A program made the translations under genes and the position numbers. A stretch of 64,000 nt of DNA, taken from positions 186,001 to 250,000 of the forward strand of contig VAFL01000003.1 in NCBI GenBank assembly GCA_005768755.1, given 5' to 3'. Shown here in pieces: positions 1 through 8,781 of this stretch. The DNA comes from Paracoccus denitrificans. Lineage in GTDB: Bacteria > Pseudomonadota > Alphaproteobacteria > Rhodobacterales > Rhodobacteraceae. Below the pieces are notes generated by a model. It saw only the letters and a program-made list of their open reading frames with translations, was not told the DNA's origin and did no database searches. How positions within the stretch are numbered: the first letter of the stretch is position 1; the number at the start of each line of letters is the position of its first letter.

Positions 1-1
1 G

Positions 2-379
2 GTGATTGAAGCCGCGCAGGGTGCCGTGTCGGGTGTGACCTTCGACACCGCAAATCTTGACCGCGACGGTGGCACCGATACGTTTGAGCTGTCGGGTATC
101 GACGCAGACGGCATGCGCTTCGAGGTCGACGCGACCGCGAACGGCACCATCGAAGAGGTGGAAGAACAGGTTTCCGTTGAAGACCTGCCCGCCGAGGTGA
201 AGACCGCGATGGAGGTCAATCTGTCGGGGATCGAGCCGACAATGATCGAAAAATCGACCCGCGAGGGCGGTCAGGTCATCGTCTATGAATTCGAAGCCGA
301 GAGAGATGGCCAGTTCGTGAATGCCGAAGTGGGCGAGGACGGGGCCGACTGGAGGGTCGTTGAAGACGCCGACAGCTAA
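2..379 (+). CDS. PepSY-like secreted or periplasmic protein, 5' end cut by window edge
   Basis: The visible 125 codons form two similar alpha/beta blocks of about 60 residues. Each has the pattern of a short acidic helix followed by strands that marks PepSY-like domains (for example VYEFEAERDGQFVNAEVGED near the end). PepSY domains are usually periplasmic and inhibit or bind partner enzymes. The GTG at position 2 is merely the first possible start. The gene most likely begins upstream of the window, where a signal peptide would be expected. It is followed by a strong terminator and faces convergent maeB. The family call is by pattern only; the specific role is unknown. Confidence 0.55.
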   Translation: MIEAAQGAVSGVTFDTANLDRDGGTDTFELSGIDADGMRFEVDATANGTIEEVEEQVSVEDLPAEVKTAMEVNLSGIEPTMIEKSTREGGQVIVYEFEAERDGQFVNAEVGEDGADWRVVEDADS

Positions 380-401
380 GTCCACCCAATCTGGAATTCT
401 G

Positions 402-430
402 ACGGGCGGAGGTTTCCTCCGCCCGTTTTC
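402..430 (+). terminator. Rho-independent terminator after the PepSY-like gene
   Basis: A perfect 11-base stem (402-412 with 416-426) has a TTT loop and is followed by a short T run on the plus strand. It lies 22 bases after the stop codon, between convergent genes. The minus-strand side has no T run, so it mainly serves the plus-strand gene. Confidence 0.85.
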
Positions 431-443
431 GTACAAGCCACGT

Positions 444-2723
444 TTACCTGTAATGCGCGACCGGCGTGCCTGCGACGGCAGACATGTTCAGCAGCCCGCG
501 TGCCGTGATCGAGGGCGTGACGATATGGGCGCGGTTACCCATTCCCATCAGGATCGGACCAACCTCAAGCCCATTTGCCTTGTGCTTGAGGATGTTGCGT
601 ACGCCCGATGCCGCATCGGTGCCGGCAAAAACCAGCACATTGGCGACGCCGTCCAGCTTTGAAGCTGGAAATATGCGCGCCCGGATTTCTGGGTCGAGGG
701 CAGAATCGATATGCATCTCGCCATCGAAATTGAAATCGACCTCTCGCCTTGTCAGAATTTCCATCGCTGCCCGCATTCTCTTGCCGGAATCGGTGTCGAG
801 ATTGCCGAATTGCGAATGGCTGCACAGTGCCACATGCGGGACCAGTCCGAAGCGGCGGACATGGCGGGCGGCACCAATGGTGGACATCGCGATCTGCTCG
901 GGCGTGGGGTGGTTGTTAACCTGCGTGTCGGCGATGAACAGCGGTCCATCCTCAAGTATCATCATCGACAATGCGCCTTGGGGCGTCAGTCCCTCGCGGC
1001 CCAACACCTGCTCGATATAGTTCAAATGCCAGCTATATTGTCCGAATGTACCGCAAATCAGGCTGTCTGCCTCTTCGCGGTGGACCATGACGGCACCGAT
1101 GGCGGTCGTATTCGTGCGCATGATCGCCCGCGCCAGATCGGGTGTAACGCCACGCCGCGCCATCAGCTCGTGATAAGTCTCCCAGTATTGCCGATAACGG
1201 GAATCGCTTTCGGGGTTCACGATCTCGAAATCCTTTTCCGGTCTGATCGGCAGGCCCGCACGTTCCGCACGGGCGGCGATCACCTCGGGCCTGCCGATCA
1301 GGATCGGGATATCGGTGGTTTCCTCGATCATCGCATTGGCAGCGCGCAGAACCCTTTCGTCTTCGCCCTCGGCAAAGACGATACGGCGTGATGCTGTCGC
1401 CGCTGCCTCGAAAACCGGGCGCATGATCAGGGCCGAACGGAAAACAGAGCCGTCGAGCCTGCGTTTGTAAGCGCCAAGATCGTCGATCGGTCTGGTTGCA
1501 ACGCCGGATTCCATCGCAGCCTTGGCCACGGCAGTCGATACGACGCCGATCAGGCGCGGATCGAAGGGTTTCGGGATCAGATAGGCGGGACCGAAGGTCA
1601 GTTTCTCGCCGCTATAGGCAGCCGCTGCCTCGGCAGCGGTTGTCGCGCGGGCAAGGGCCGCGATCCCCTCGATGCATGCCAGTTGCATCTCGTCATTGAT
1701 CTGCGTCGCGCCGACATCAAGCGCACCCCTGAAGATGAAGGGGAAGCACAGGACGTTATTGACCTGATTGGGAAAATCGCTGCGCCCGGTCGCGATCACC
1801 GCGTCCGGCGCGACTTCCAGCGCGTCGTCGGGCATGATTTCGGGCGTCGGGTTTGCCAGCGCGAAAATGATCGGCCGCTTGGCCATCTTCGCGACCATCT
1901 GCTTCTTCAACACGCCAGGCCCCGACAGGCCCAGGAACATATCCGCCCCGTCGATGACCTGATCGAGCGTACGCAGATCGGATTTCTGCGCATAGGCGGC
2001 CTTTTGCGGGTTCATGTCTTCTGCCCGGCCTTCATAGACCAGGCCGTGAATGTCGCACAGCCAGACGTTCTCGCGCTTGACCCCCAGCTTCAAAAGCATG
2101 TTCAGGCAGGCGATGCCTGCAGCCCCCCCACCGGTCGATACGATCTTTATGTCTTCAAACTTCTTGCCGGTGACACGCAGGGCATTCGTCGCCGCCGCGC
2201 CAACGACAATTGCCGTGCCGTGCTGGTCGTCGTGGAAGACGGGAATGTTCATCTTCTCGCGGCACAGTTTTTCGACGATGAAACATTCGGGTGCCTTGAT
2301 GTCTTCAAGGTTGATCGCGCCGAAACTGGGCTCCAGGCTCTGGACGATCGCGGCCAGTCTTTCGGGGTCGGCCTCGGCGATTTCCAGATCGAAGCAATCG
2401 ATATTGGCGAATTTCTTGAACAGGACGGCCTTGCCCTCCATCACCGGTTTCGACGCCAGCGGCCCGATATTGCCCAGACCCAGCACAGCCGATCCGTTCG
2501 AGACGACTGCGACCAGATTACCGCGCGCGGTATAGCGGGCGGCGTCGGCGGGGTTATCCTTGATCTCCAGACAGGCCTCGGCGACGCCTGGGCTATAGGC
2601 GCGGGCCAGATCGCGCCCGTTGGCCAGTGGCTTCGTCGCCCGGACCTCCAGCTTGCCGGGGCGCGGAAACTCGTGATAATCCAGCGCCGAAGCGCGCAAT
2701 TTGTCCTGCCGCTGATCTTCCAT
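444..2723 (-). CDS. maeB: NADP-dependent malic enzyme with C-terminal phosphotransacetylase-like domain
   Basis: Converts malate to pyruvate and CO2 with NADP in the cytoplasm, feeding gluconeogenesis and NADPH supply. The 759 residues match the usual MaeB length. An N-terminal malic domain (about 1-160, with ARAYSPGVAEACLEI), a Rossmann NAD(P) domain (about 165-420) and a phosphate acetyltransferase-like C-terminal half (about 430-759, with VFAEGEDERVLRAA) are visible. In this family the C-terminal half is regulatory, binding acetyl-CoA, rather than an active Pta. I chose the ATG at 2723 because a G-rich ribosome site precedes it and family members begin just before the ALDYHEFPRPGKLE motif. 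The reading frame is open 42 codons further upstream. Divergent from cdd. Confidence 0.96.
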   Translation of the reverse strand: MEDQRQDKLRASALDYHEFPRPGKLEVRATKPLANGRDLARAYSPGVAEACLEIKDNPADAARYTARGNLVAVVSNGSAVLGLGNIGPLASKPVMEGKAVLFKKFANIDCFDLEIAEADPERLAAIVQSLEPSFGAINLEDIKAPECFIVEKLCREKMNIPVFHDDQHGTAIVVGAAATNALRVTGKKFEDIKIVSTGGGAAGIACLNMLLKLGVKRENVWLCDIHGLVYEGRAEDMNPQKAAYAQKSDLRTLDQVIDGADMFLGLSGPGVLKKQMVAKMAKRPIIFALANPTPEIMPDDALEVAPDAVIATGRSDFPNQVNNVLCFPFIFRGALDVGATQINDEMQLACIEGIAALARATTAAEAAAAYSGEKLTFGPAYLIPKPFDPRLIGVVSTAVAKAAMESGVATRPIDDLGAYKRRLDGSVFRSALIMRPVFEAAATASRRIVFAEGEDERVLRAANAMIEETTDIPILIGRPEVIAARAERAGLPIRPEKDFEIVNPESDSRYRQYWETYHELMARRGVTPDLARAIMRTNTTAIGAVMVHREEADSLICGTFGQYSWHLNYIEQVLGREGLTPQGALSMMILEDGPLFIADTQVNNHPTPEQIAMSTIGAARHVRRFGLVPHVALCSHSQFGNLDTDSGKRMRAAMEILTRREVDFNFDGEMHIDSALDPEIRARIFPASKLDGVANVLVFAGTDAASGVRNILKHKANGLEVGPILMGMGNRAHIVTPSITARGLLNMSAVAGTPVAHYR

Positions 2724-2961
2724 CTTCTGCCCCCTGCTCTGGTCCCGTCCGGCGGACCGGTCGGACACCGGATTTTCCCTGCGCGCCTCCGCGTCCGCGT
2801 ATCGCGGCACGTCATGGTTCAGCGTTAAACCAGTTTGACGGGGCATCACAAGCTGTCACGCAGATTCCCCGCGCCGGGACTTGCGGGCAGGTCCGGATCG
2901 CCATCTTGCATCCTGCGGGCGCAACGCGCAGAATCCGTTGATCAAATCCGGAGTATGTCCC

Positions 2962-3360
2962 ATGTCCCTTCTCGATGCCGCGCGCGACGTTCGTGAAGCC
3001 GCTTATGCGCCCTATTCGAAATTCAAGGTCGGCGCGGCGGTGCGCGGGAAGTCGGGGCAGGTCTATCGCGGCTGCAATGTGGAAAACGTGGCCTTTCCCG
3101 AAGGAACATGCGCCGAAGCGGGCGCCATCGCGGCCATGGTGGCGGCGGGCGAGACCGAACTGGTCGAGGTCGCAGTGATCGCCGAAAGCCCAAGTCCCGT
3201 GCCGCCCTGCGGTGGCTGCCGGCAAAAGCTGGCAGAGTTCGGTGGCCCTGAAACGCCGGTGATTCTGGCAACGACAGATGGCGGCACATTGGCCACGACG
3301 ATCGGCGAACTGCTGCCGGGTCGTTTCGACGCAGGTCATATGGAAGGTGCCGGATCGTGA
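2962..3360 (+). CDS. cdd: Cytidine deaminase
   Basis: Deaminates cytidine and deoxycytidine to uridine and deoxyuridine for pyrimidine salvage. 132 residues, the small zinc-containing class. The zinc site is Cys50 in CAEA, with catalytic Glu52, plus Cys83 and Cys86 in PPCGGC. That Cys-rich pattern is typical of the homotetrameric type rather than the larger E. coli type. The ATG at 2962 has GGAG eight bases upstream. A longer in-frame reading from 2881 lacks this support. First gene of the salvage operon; its TGA overlaps the GTG start of deoA by four bases. Confidence 0.95.
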   Translation: MSLLDAARDVREAAYAPYSKFKVGAAVRGKSGQVYRGCNVENVAFPEGTCAEAGAIAAMVAAGETELVEVAVIAESPSPVPPCGGCRQKLAEFGGPETPVILATTDGGTLATTIGELLPGRFDAGHMEGAGS

Positions 3361-4703
3361 CTACAGCCGATCGGCCGGCCGATCTTCGCCCCGTGATCGC
3401 GCGATTGCGCGACGGCGACGGGCTGGACGAGGCCGGGGCCTTTGCAATTGCGCGCGCTCTGGCGGATGGTGGGCTGTCCGATGCACAGGCGGGCGCATTC
3501 GCGATGGCTGTTGTGCTGCGCGGATTATCGACCGAGGAGCGATCGGCGCTGACGCGCGCGATGCGCGACAGCGGCGACAGTATGACATGGGACCTGCCCG
3601 GCCCGGTGGTCGACAAGCATTCGACCGGCGGGGTCGGTGATGTCGTATCGCTTGTTCTGGCCCCGGTCCTTGCCGCATGCGGGTCCTTTGTGCCGATGAT
3701 CTCGGGGCGGGGGCTTGGACATACCGGCGGGACGCTGGACAAGCTGGAATCGATCCCGGGGTTCACCTGCGACCTGTCGGAGGCGGCATTTCGCAAGGTC
3801 GTGGCCGATGTCGGCTGCGCCATTGTTTCGGCCTCTGCTGATTTGGCCCCGGCAGATCGTCGGCTTTATGCAATCCGGGACGAGGCCGCAGCTGTCGAAT
3901 CCGTCGATCTGATCACGGCATCGATCCTGTCGAAGAAACTGGCAGCGGGCCCGGATGCGCTGGTGCTTGACGTCAAGGCTGGCTCGGGCGCGTTCATGGG
4001 ATCGCCCGAACAGGCCGAGGCACTGGCTGTTTCGCTTGTTGAAACGGCTGTCGCGGCGGGGTGCCGGACATCTGCGCTTATCACCGACATGGACCAGCCG
4101 CTGGCGCGTTCGGCCGGCAATGCGCTGGAGGTGATCGAGGCGATTGCCTGCCTGCGCGGCGAGACATCGGCCTTGCGCGATCTGTCACTAGCCCTTTCCG
4201 CCGAGGCGTTGCGTCTGACTGGCGAGCAAGACGGGTTTGCCCTCGCCAGCGACGCACTTTCCTCAGGGCGCGCCGCAGAGGTTTTCGCGGCCATGGTGGC
4301 GGCGCAGGGCGGTCCTGCCGATTTCCTGGATCGGCCCGAGGCCTATGTGCAGTCCGCCCCTGTCATTCGTGCGGTGCCTGCGCCCTATGGCTTTGTCGAC
4401 CGGATCGACACGATGGCGCTTGGTCAGATTGTCATCGATCTGGGCGGTGGTCGGGTCCGCGCCGGGCAGGCCATCGACCACAGTGTCGGACTTTCTGCCC
4501 TGTGCCGCCGGGGTGACGCGACGCAAGGCCAGCTTGCCCTTGTTCACGCCGCGACCGAAACGCAGGCCGAGGCAGCCATTCTGGCCGTTCAGCGCGCATA
4601 TCATTTGTCGGACACCGCCCCCGCGCCGGCCCCCTTGGTACGCGCCCGCGCCACTGTCGACAACGACGATGCGCCATCTGCGCGCCAACAACAGCAGGAC
4701 TGA
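3357..4703 (+). CDS. deoA: Thymidine phosphorylase
   Basis: Phosphorolyses thymidine and deoxyuridine to the free base and deoxyribose-1-phosphate. 448 residues, close to the usual 440. The glycosyltransferase family 3 phosphate-binding motif KHSTGGVGD is at 87-95, followed by the conserved LGHTGGTLDKLESIPGF. The C-terminal part carries the pyrimidine phosphorylase C domain. The GTG start overlaps the cdd stop (GTGA), so translation is probably coupled. The last 20 residues are a Pro/Ala-rich tail not needed for the fold. The product deoxyribose-1-phosphate goes to DeoB, encoded next. Confidence 0.95.
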   Translation: MTTADRPADLRPVIARLRDGDGLDEAGAFAIARALADGGLSDAQAGAFAMAVVLRGLSTEERSALTRAMRDSGDSMTWDLPGPVVDKHSTGGVGDVVSLVLAPVLAACGSFVPMISGRGLGHTGGTLDKLESIPGFTCDLSEAAFRKVVADVGCAIVSASADLAPADRRLYAIRDEAAAVESVDLITASILSKKLAAGPDALVLDVKAGSGAFMGSPEQAEALAVSLVETAVAAGCRTSALITDMDQPLARSAGNALEVIEAIACLRGETSALRDLSLALSAEALRLTGEQDGFALASDALSSGRAAEVFAAMVAAQGGPADFLDRPEAYVQSAPVIRAVPAPYGFVDRIDTMALGQIVIDLGGGRVRAGQAIDHSVGLSALCRRGDATQGQLALVHAATETQAEAAILAVQRAYHLSDTAPAPAPLVRARATVDNDDAPSARQQQQD

Positions 4704-4712
4704 AATCACCCC

Positions 4713-5891
4713 ATGCCCAGAGCTTTCCTTGTCGTGATGGATTCAGTGGGGATTGGCGGCGCGCCGGACGCTGCCCAATTCTTCAACGACGGGCGACCCG
4801 ACACCGGCGCCAACACCGCGCTGCATATCGCACAGTCGCGGGGCCTTCTGCTGCCCAATCTCGACCGTCTTGGTCTGGGCGCCGCGATACGGCTGGCGTC
4901 GGGTCAGGATGCGCCGGGTCTGGCTGCGGTGCCCGAAGGACTTTGGGGTGCGGCAACCGAAATTTCACCCGGCAAGGACACGCCGTCCGGACATTGGGAG
5001 ATCGCGGGCGTCCCCGTGCCCTGGGACTGGCATTATTTTCCAGATACCCAACCCGCATTCCCGCCCGAGATCACGGCCCGCGTCTGCGAACTGGCCGGGA
5101 CGGAAGGCATCTTGGGCAACAAGCATTCATCTGGAACCGTGATTCTTGACGAACTGGCCGAGGAGCATCTGCGCACCGGATGGCCGATCTGCTATACGTC
5201 TGCGGACAGCGTCTTCCAGATTGCCGCGCATGAAGAGGCTTTCGGCTTGGACCGGCTTTTGAAGCTTTGCGAGGAACTGGCGCCAACACTGCACAAGATG
5301 CGTGTCGGGCGAGTGATCGCGCGGCCCTTCACCGGCTCTGCCGGCAGATTTGTCCGCACCGCCAACCGGCGCGACTTCGCCATGGCAGCTCCCGCGGATA
5401 CGATCCTTGATATCGCGGCGGCGGCGGGTCGCGAAACGCATGGAATCGGCAAGATCGGTGATATTTTCAGCCATCGCGGCATCGGCAGGCTGCACAAGGG
5501 CAAATCTGACGCGGACCTTGCCCAACATCTGCTGCGCCTGATTGACGAGGCCGCGCCAGACAGCCTGACTTTCGCCAATTTTGTCGAGTTCGACAGCCTT
5601 TATGGCCATCGTCGTGATATCGAGGGCTACGGCGCGCATCTTGAATGGTTCGACGCCATCGCGGGACAGGCAATCCTCGGGCTGCGGCCGGGCGATCTGC
5701 TGATCTTTACAGCCGATCATGGCAACGATCCGTCCTGGACTGGCACCGATCATACGCGCGAACGCGTGCCGGTGCTGGGCGCGGGTGTCGGCACAAGGGC
5801 CATCGGCAATGTCGGTTTTTCCGATATCGGTGCCAGTGTCGCTACCCATCTGGGGCTGGATGCACCGGGGCATGGCGCAAGTTTTCTTTAA
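4713..5891 (+). CDS. deoB: Phosphopentomutase
   Basis: Interconverts (deoxy)ribose-1-phosphate and -5-phosphate, linking nucleoside breakdown to central metabolism. 392 residues, a normal DeoB of the alkaline phosphatase superfamily. Metal ligand Asp10 is in VVMDSVGIGG, the phospho-threonine motif GKDTPSGHWE is at 87-96 (Thr90), and TADHGNDP lies near the C terminus. It starts nine bases after deoA. No deoC (deoxyribose-phosphate aldolase) is found in the operon or elsewhere in this window, so the 5-phosphate must be processed by a gene elsewhere. Confidence 0.96.
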   Translation: MPRAFLVVMDSVGIGGAPDAAQFFNDGRPDTGANTALHIAQSRGLLLPNLDRLGLGAAIRLASGQDAPGLAAVPEGLWGAATEISPGKDTPSGHWEIAGVPVPWDWHYFPDTQPAFPPEITARVCELAGTEGILGNKHSSGTVILDELAEEHLRTGWPICYTSADSVFQIAAHEEAFGLDRLLKLCEELAPTLHKMRVGRVIARPFTGSAGRFVRTANRRDFAMAAPADTILDIAAAAGRETHGIGKIGDIFSHRGIGRLHKGKSDADLAQHLLRLIDEAAPDSLTFANFVEFDSLYGHRRDIEGYGAHLEWFDAIAGQAILGLRPGDLLIFTADHGNDPSWTGTDHTRERVPVLGAGVGTRAIGNVGFSDIGASVATHLGLDAPGHGASFL

Positions 5892-5921
5892 TCTGATTTC
5901 TGTTCTCCAGGACCGATCCTC

Positions 5922-6902
5922 ATGAAAGACTTGAAGAAAATTGAACTTCACCTGCACCTTGAAGGTGCGGCGCCGCCCGGGTTCATTCGCGGGCTCGCGG
6001 CCGAAAAGAGTGCCGATCTGCCCGAGATTTTCGATGCGGCGGGTCATTACGCCTATCGGGACTTCGACGATTTCCTGCGCGTTTACGAGGCGGCGACCTC
6101 TGTCATAACCTCGCCACAGGACTATGCGCGACTGCTGGGCGAGGTGCTGCAAGACGCGGCAGAGCAGGGGGCAATCTATGTCGAACTGTTCGTGTCGCCA
6201 GAATTCTGCGGCGGGGGCGATCTTGTGGCATGGCGCGAGTATCTGGCCGCAATGAAGGAAACCGCCGATGCCATGGCGGCGCAAGGCATCGACAGCCGTG
6301 CCATCGTCACCCCAATTCGTCATTTCGGCCCTGAACGGGCGCGCAAATCCGCCATCTGTGCGGCCGAGACCGGCAGCGCAGATGGCACAGGCTGGGTGAC
6401 GGGGCTGGGTATGGGCGGCGCAGAAGCCGTTGGAAAGCCACAGGATTTTTCATGGAGCTTTGACTGCGCGCGCGAAGCTGGCCTGGGCCTGACCTGTCAT
6501 GCCGGCGAATGGGGCGGGCCGCAATCCATCCGCGACGCGCTCAGCCTTGGGATCAGCCGGATCGGCCATGGCGTTCGCGCCATCGAGGATGCGGATCTTG
6601 TCCGCGACCTTGCGCAGCGGGGCATCGTGCTGGAGGTCTGCCCAGGTTCGAACATCGCGCTTGGCCTTTATCCGGACTGGTCGCGACATCCGATCGCGCG
6701 ACTGGCCGATGCAGGGGTGAAGGTGACCATTTCGACCGACGATCCGCCGTTTTTTCACACCACGCTCGGCCAGGAATATGAACGCCTCGCCGATGCCTTC
6801 AATTGGGGCGAGGCCGAGTTCGCTGCCCTGAACCGCAACGCCGCCGAGGCCGCATTCTGTGATACGGCCACGCGAGAGCGCCTTTTGTCCACATTCGCCT
6901 GA
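5922..6902 (+). CDS. add: Adenosine deaminase
   Basis: Hydrolytic deamination of adenosine and deoxyadenosine to inosine compounds. 326 residues of the metal-dependent hydrolase (amidohydrolase) fold. Zinc ligands His10 and His12 are in ELHLHLEG; the catalytic CHAGEWGG, the IGHGV motif and STDDPPFF are all present in order. AGGA lies about nine bases before the ATG. Some close homologues act on adenine instead, but gene context (nucleoside salvage operon) favours adenosine. Thirty bases separate it from deoB and sixteen from upp. Confidence 0.92.
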   Translation: MKDLKKIELHLHLEGAAPPGFIRGLAAEKSADLPEIFDAAGHYAYRDFDDFLRVYEAATSVITSPQDYARLLGEVLQDAAEQGAIYVELFVSPEFCGGGDLVAWREYLAAMKETADAMAAQGIDSRAIVTPIRHFGPERARKSAICAAETGSADGTGWVTGLGMGGAEAVGKPQDFSWSFDCAREAGLGLTCHAGEWGGPQSIRDALSLGISRIGHGVRAIEDADLVRDLAQRGIVLEVCPGSNIALGLYPDWSRHPIARLADAGVKVTISTDDPPFFHTTLGQEYERLADAFNWGEAEFAALNRNAAEAAFCDTATRERLLSTFA

Positions 6903-6918
6903 ACCCCCGGAGCCTGCC

Positions 6919-7551
6919 ATGCCATCCCATCTGACCGTCGTCGATCACCCGCTCGTCCAGCACAAACTGACCCTGATGCGCGACAAAAGCACATCGACCG
7001 CCAGTTTCCGCCAGCTTTTGCGAGAGATCAGCCTGCTGCTTGCCTATGAGATCACGCGGGACCTGCCGATGTCGACGATGCAGGTCGAAACCCCGCTGCA
7101 GGTGATGGATGCGCCGGTTCTGGAGGGCAAGAAGCTGGCGCTCGTGTCGATCCTGCGGGCTGGTAACGGGCTGATGGACGGTATCCTGGAGCTGATACCT
7201 TCGGCTCGGGTCGGTTTCGTGGGCTTGTATCGCGACCCCGAAACACTGCAGCCGGTCCAGTATTATTCCAAGCTGCCCGGCGGGCTGGACGAACGGATGA
7301 CGATTGTCGTCGATCCGATGCTGGCGACAGGTAACTCCTCTGCCGCGGCGATTGATCTGATCAAGCAGGCGGGGGCCACCAATATCCAGTTCCTCTGCCT
7401 TCTCGCCTCGCCCGAGGGGGTTGCGCGTATGAAGGATGCCCATCCCGATGTGCCGATCGTGACGGCTGCCCTGGACGAGCGTCTTGATGACCACGGCTAT
7501 ATCGTGCCGGGACTGGGCGATGCGGGTGACCGGATGTTCGGCACGAAATAG
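6919..7551 (+). CDS. upp: Uracil phosphoribosyltransferase
   Basis: Makes UMP from uracil and PRPP, capturing the base released by DeoA. 210 residues, a typical length. The PRPP-binding loop VDPMLATGNS is at 131-140, and the C-terminal uracil-binding signature VPGLGDAGDRMFGTK is intact. The start at 6919 follows a GGAG site and matches family N termini (SHLTVVDHPLVQHKL); the in-frame extension to 6859 overlaps add and is unlikely. Last gene of the five-gene salvage operon. Confidence 0.96.
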   Translation: MPSHLTVVDHPLVQHKLTLMRDKSTSTASFRQLLREISLLLAYEITRDLPMSTMQVETPLQVMDAPVLEGKKLALVSILRAGNGLMDGILELIPSARVGFVGLYRDPETLQPVQYYSKLPGGLDERMTIVVDPMLATGNSSAAAIDLIKQAGATNIQFLCLLASPEGVARMKDAHPDVPIVTAALDERLDDHGYIVPGLGDAGDRMFGTK

Positions 7552-7614
7552 CGCGTTAACCGCCCGTCAATCCGGCTGCGCTAGAACCGTCGAAACAGTT
7601 GATTCGGCGGGTTC

Positions 7615-8754
7615 ATGCGGCTTCTGCTTTTTCTCGGGACGATGTGGTTCGTATCTGCGCTGGCGGCACTCGCCGATCCGCCGCAGCCTGCTGAACGGCC
7701 GCCACGCGGTTATTCAGCCACGCAGTATATCGACAGCGCCGGCTGCGTGTTTGTGCGCGAAGGCGGGGAATGGGTCGCGGTCATGGGCGATGACAATGCG
7801 CTGATCTGCGGTTTCCCGCCCAGCACGACGGCATTTCCTGACGACGCTTCCGGGCCGGCGTCGTCCACCGCCGGAAAGGACAGCGCGCAGATTGAACGCG
7901 ATCTGACGCAGCTGGTGGTCACCGCAGGCGGTGAGGACATGGTTCTGAAGGACGAGATGGACCTGACAGAATCGGCCGGACCAGCAACGCCTGCGCGCCA
8001 GGGACCTGCGGGTGACGGTATCCGACCCACGAACGGGCAAATCCCGGCGTCGCCCGCGACCGGCAGCATAGCTGACGAAATCTCGCGCGGGCTGGCCGTG
8101 CGACGAAGCATCGGCGCGCTTCCAAACACTTATCTCGCGTCCGACGCGCGGCTGTGTGCCTTGCTGGGCTTGCAATTGGCAGGGGACGGCACGACCGTGC
8201 CCGGCGATGATCCGACTGGTGGGATTTGCACAGGCCAGGCTGTCAGGATTGGTCGGTATCACGTCAGGGATATTGAATCGCCCGCGACAGAGGTAACCGC
8301 GAAACGCGACCCGGATACGTCGGCGGCGGCGCCCGCAGTGCGCACCGATGCGCAGAAAGAACGGGACGCGGTGCGTGATCAGCCGGAAGCTGTCACAAAC
8401 ATGCCGAGTGATTCAGCGCGGCGCGCAGACAGGACGGTTGCTGGCAGTGCACTGCGCACAGACGATCATCGCGTGGACGGCAGCGGGGAGGGGCCCGACA
8501 AGGACAGATCGGCTGGGATGGAGATGGTCGGACCGGATGCGCGCTTTGTCCAGATCGGTCGCTTCGATGCGGCCGGGGCCGAAATTGCCGTCCAGGCACT
8601 GGCCGGTCTGGGTTACCGGGTGGTGCGCGAAACCCGTATAGCCGCTGACGGGACACGCCATATCATGGCGGGACCGTTCACCACGCGGGATGCGTTGATC
8701 GCGGCGCTGGATCGCATTCGCAAAGCCGGCTTTGGTAAGGCAATCGCGCGTTGA
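7615..8754 (+). CDS. Exported SPOR-domain protein
   Basis: 379 residues. The first 20 form a signal peptide (hydrophobic LLLFLGTMWFVSALAALA). A conserved block with two cysteines follows (CVFVREGGEWVAV...ICGFPPS, about 43-72), then a long low-complexity Ala/Pro/acidic linker. A SPOR domain occupies the last 75 residues (RFVQIGRFDAAGAEIAVQAL...HIMAGPF). SPOR domains bind denuded septal peptidoglycan, so a periplasmic role around division or the cell wall is likely. It starts 63 bases after upp on the same strand and is probably separately transcribed. No specific gene name can be given. Confidence 0.75.
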   Translation: MRLLLFLGTMWFVSALAALADPPQPAERPPRGYSATQYIDSAGCVFVREGGEWVAVMGDDNALICGFPPSTTAFPDDASGPASSTAGKDSAQIERDLTQLVVTAGGEDMVLKDEMDLTESAGPATPARQGPAGDGIRPTNGQIPASPATGSIADEISRGLAVRRSIGALPNTYLASDARLCALLGLQLAGDGTTVPGDDPTGGICTGQAVRIGRYHVRDIESPATEVTAKRDPDTSAAAPAVRTDAQKERDAVRDQPEAVTNMPSDSARRADRTVAGSALRTDDHRVDGSGEGPDKDRSAGMEMVGPDARFVQIGRFDAAGAEIAVQALAGLGYRVVRETRIAADGTRHIMAGPFTTRDALIAALDRIRKAGFGKAIAR

Positions 8755-8781
8755 CGCTGCGGGCCGCACATGAATGGCGGA

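Noticed and set aside
1683..2828. Plus-strand ORF of 381 codons opposite maeB
   Set aside because: Shadow of maeB; no ribosome site and no domain.
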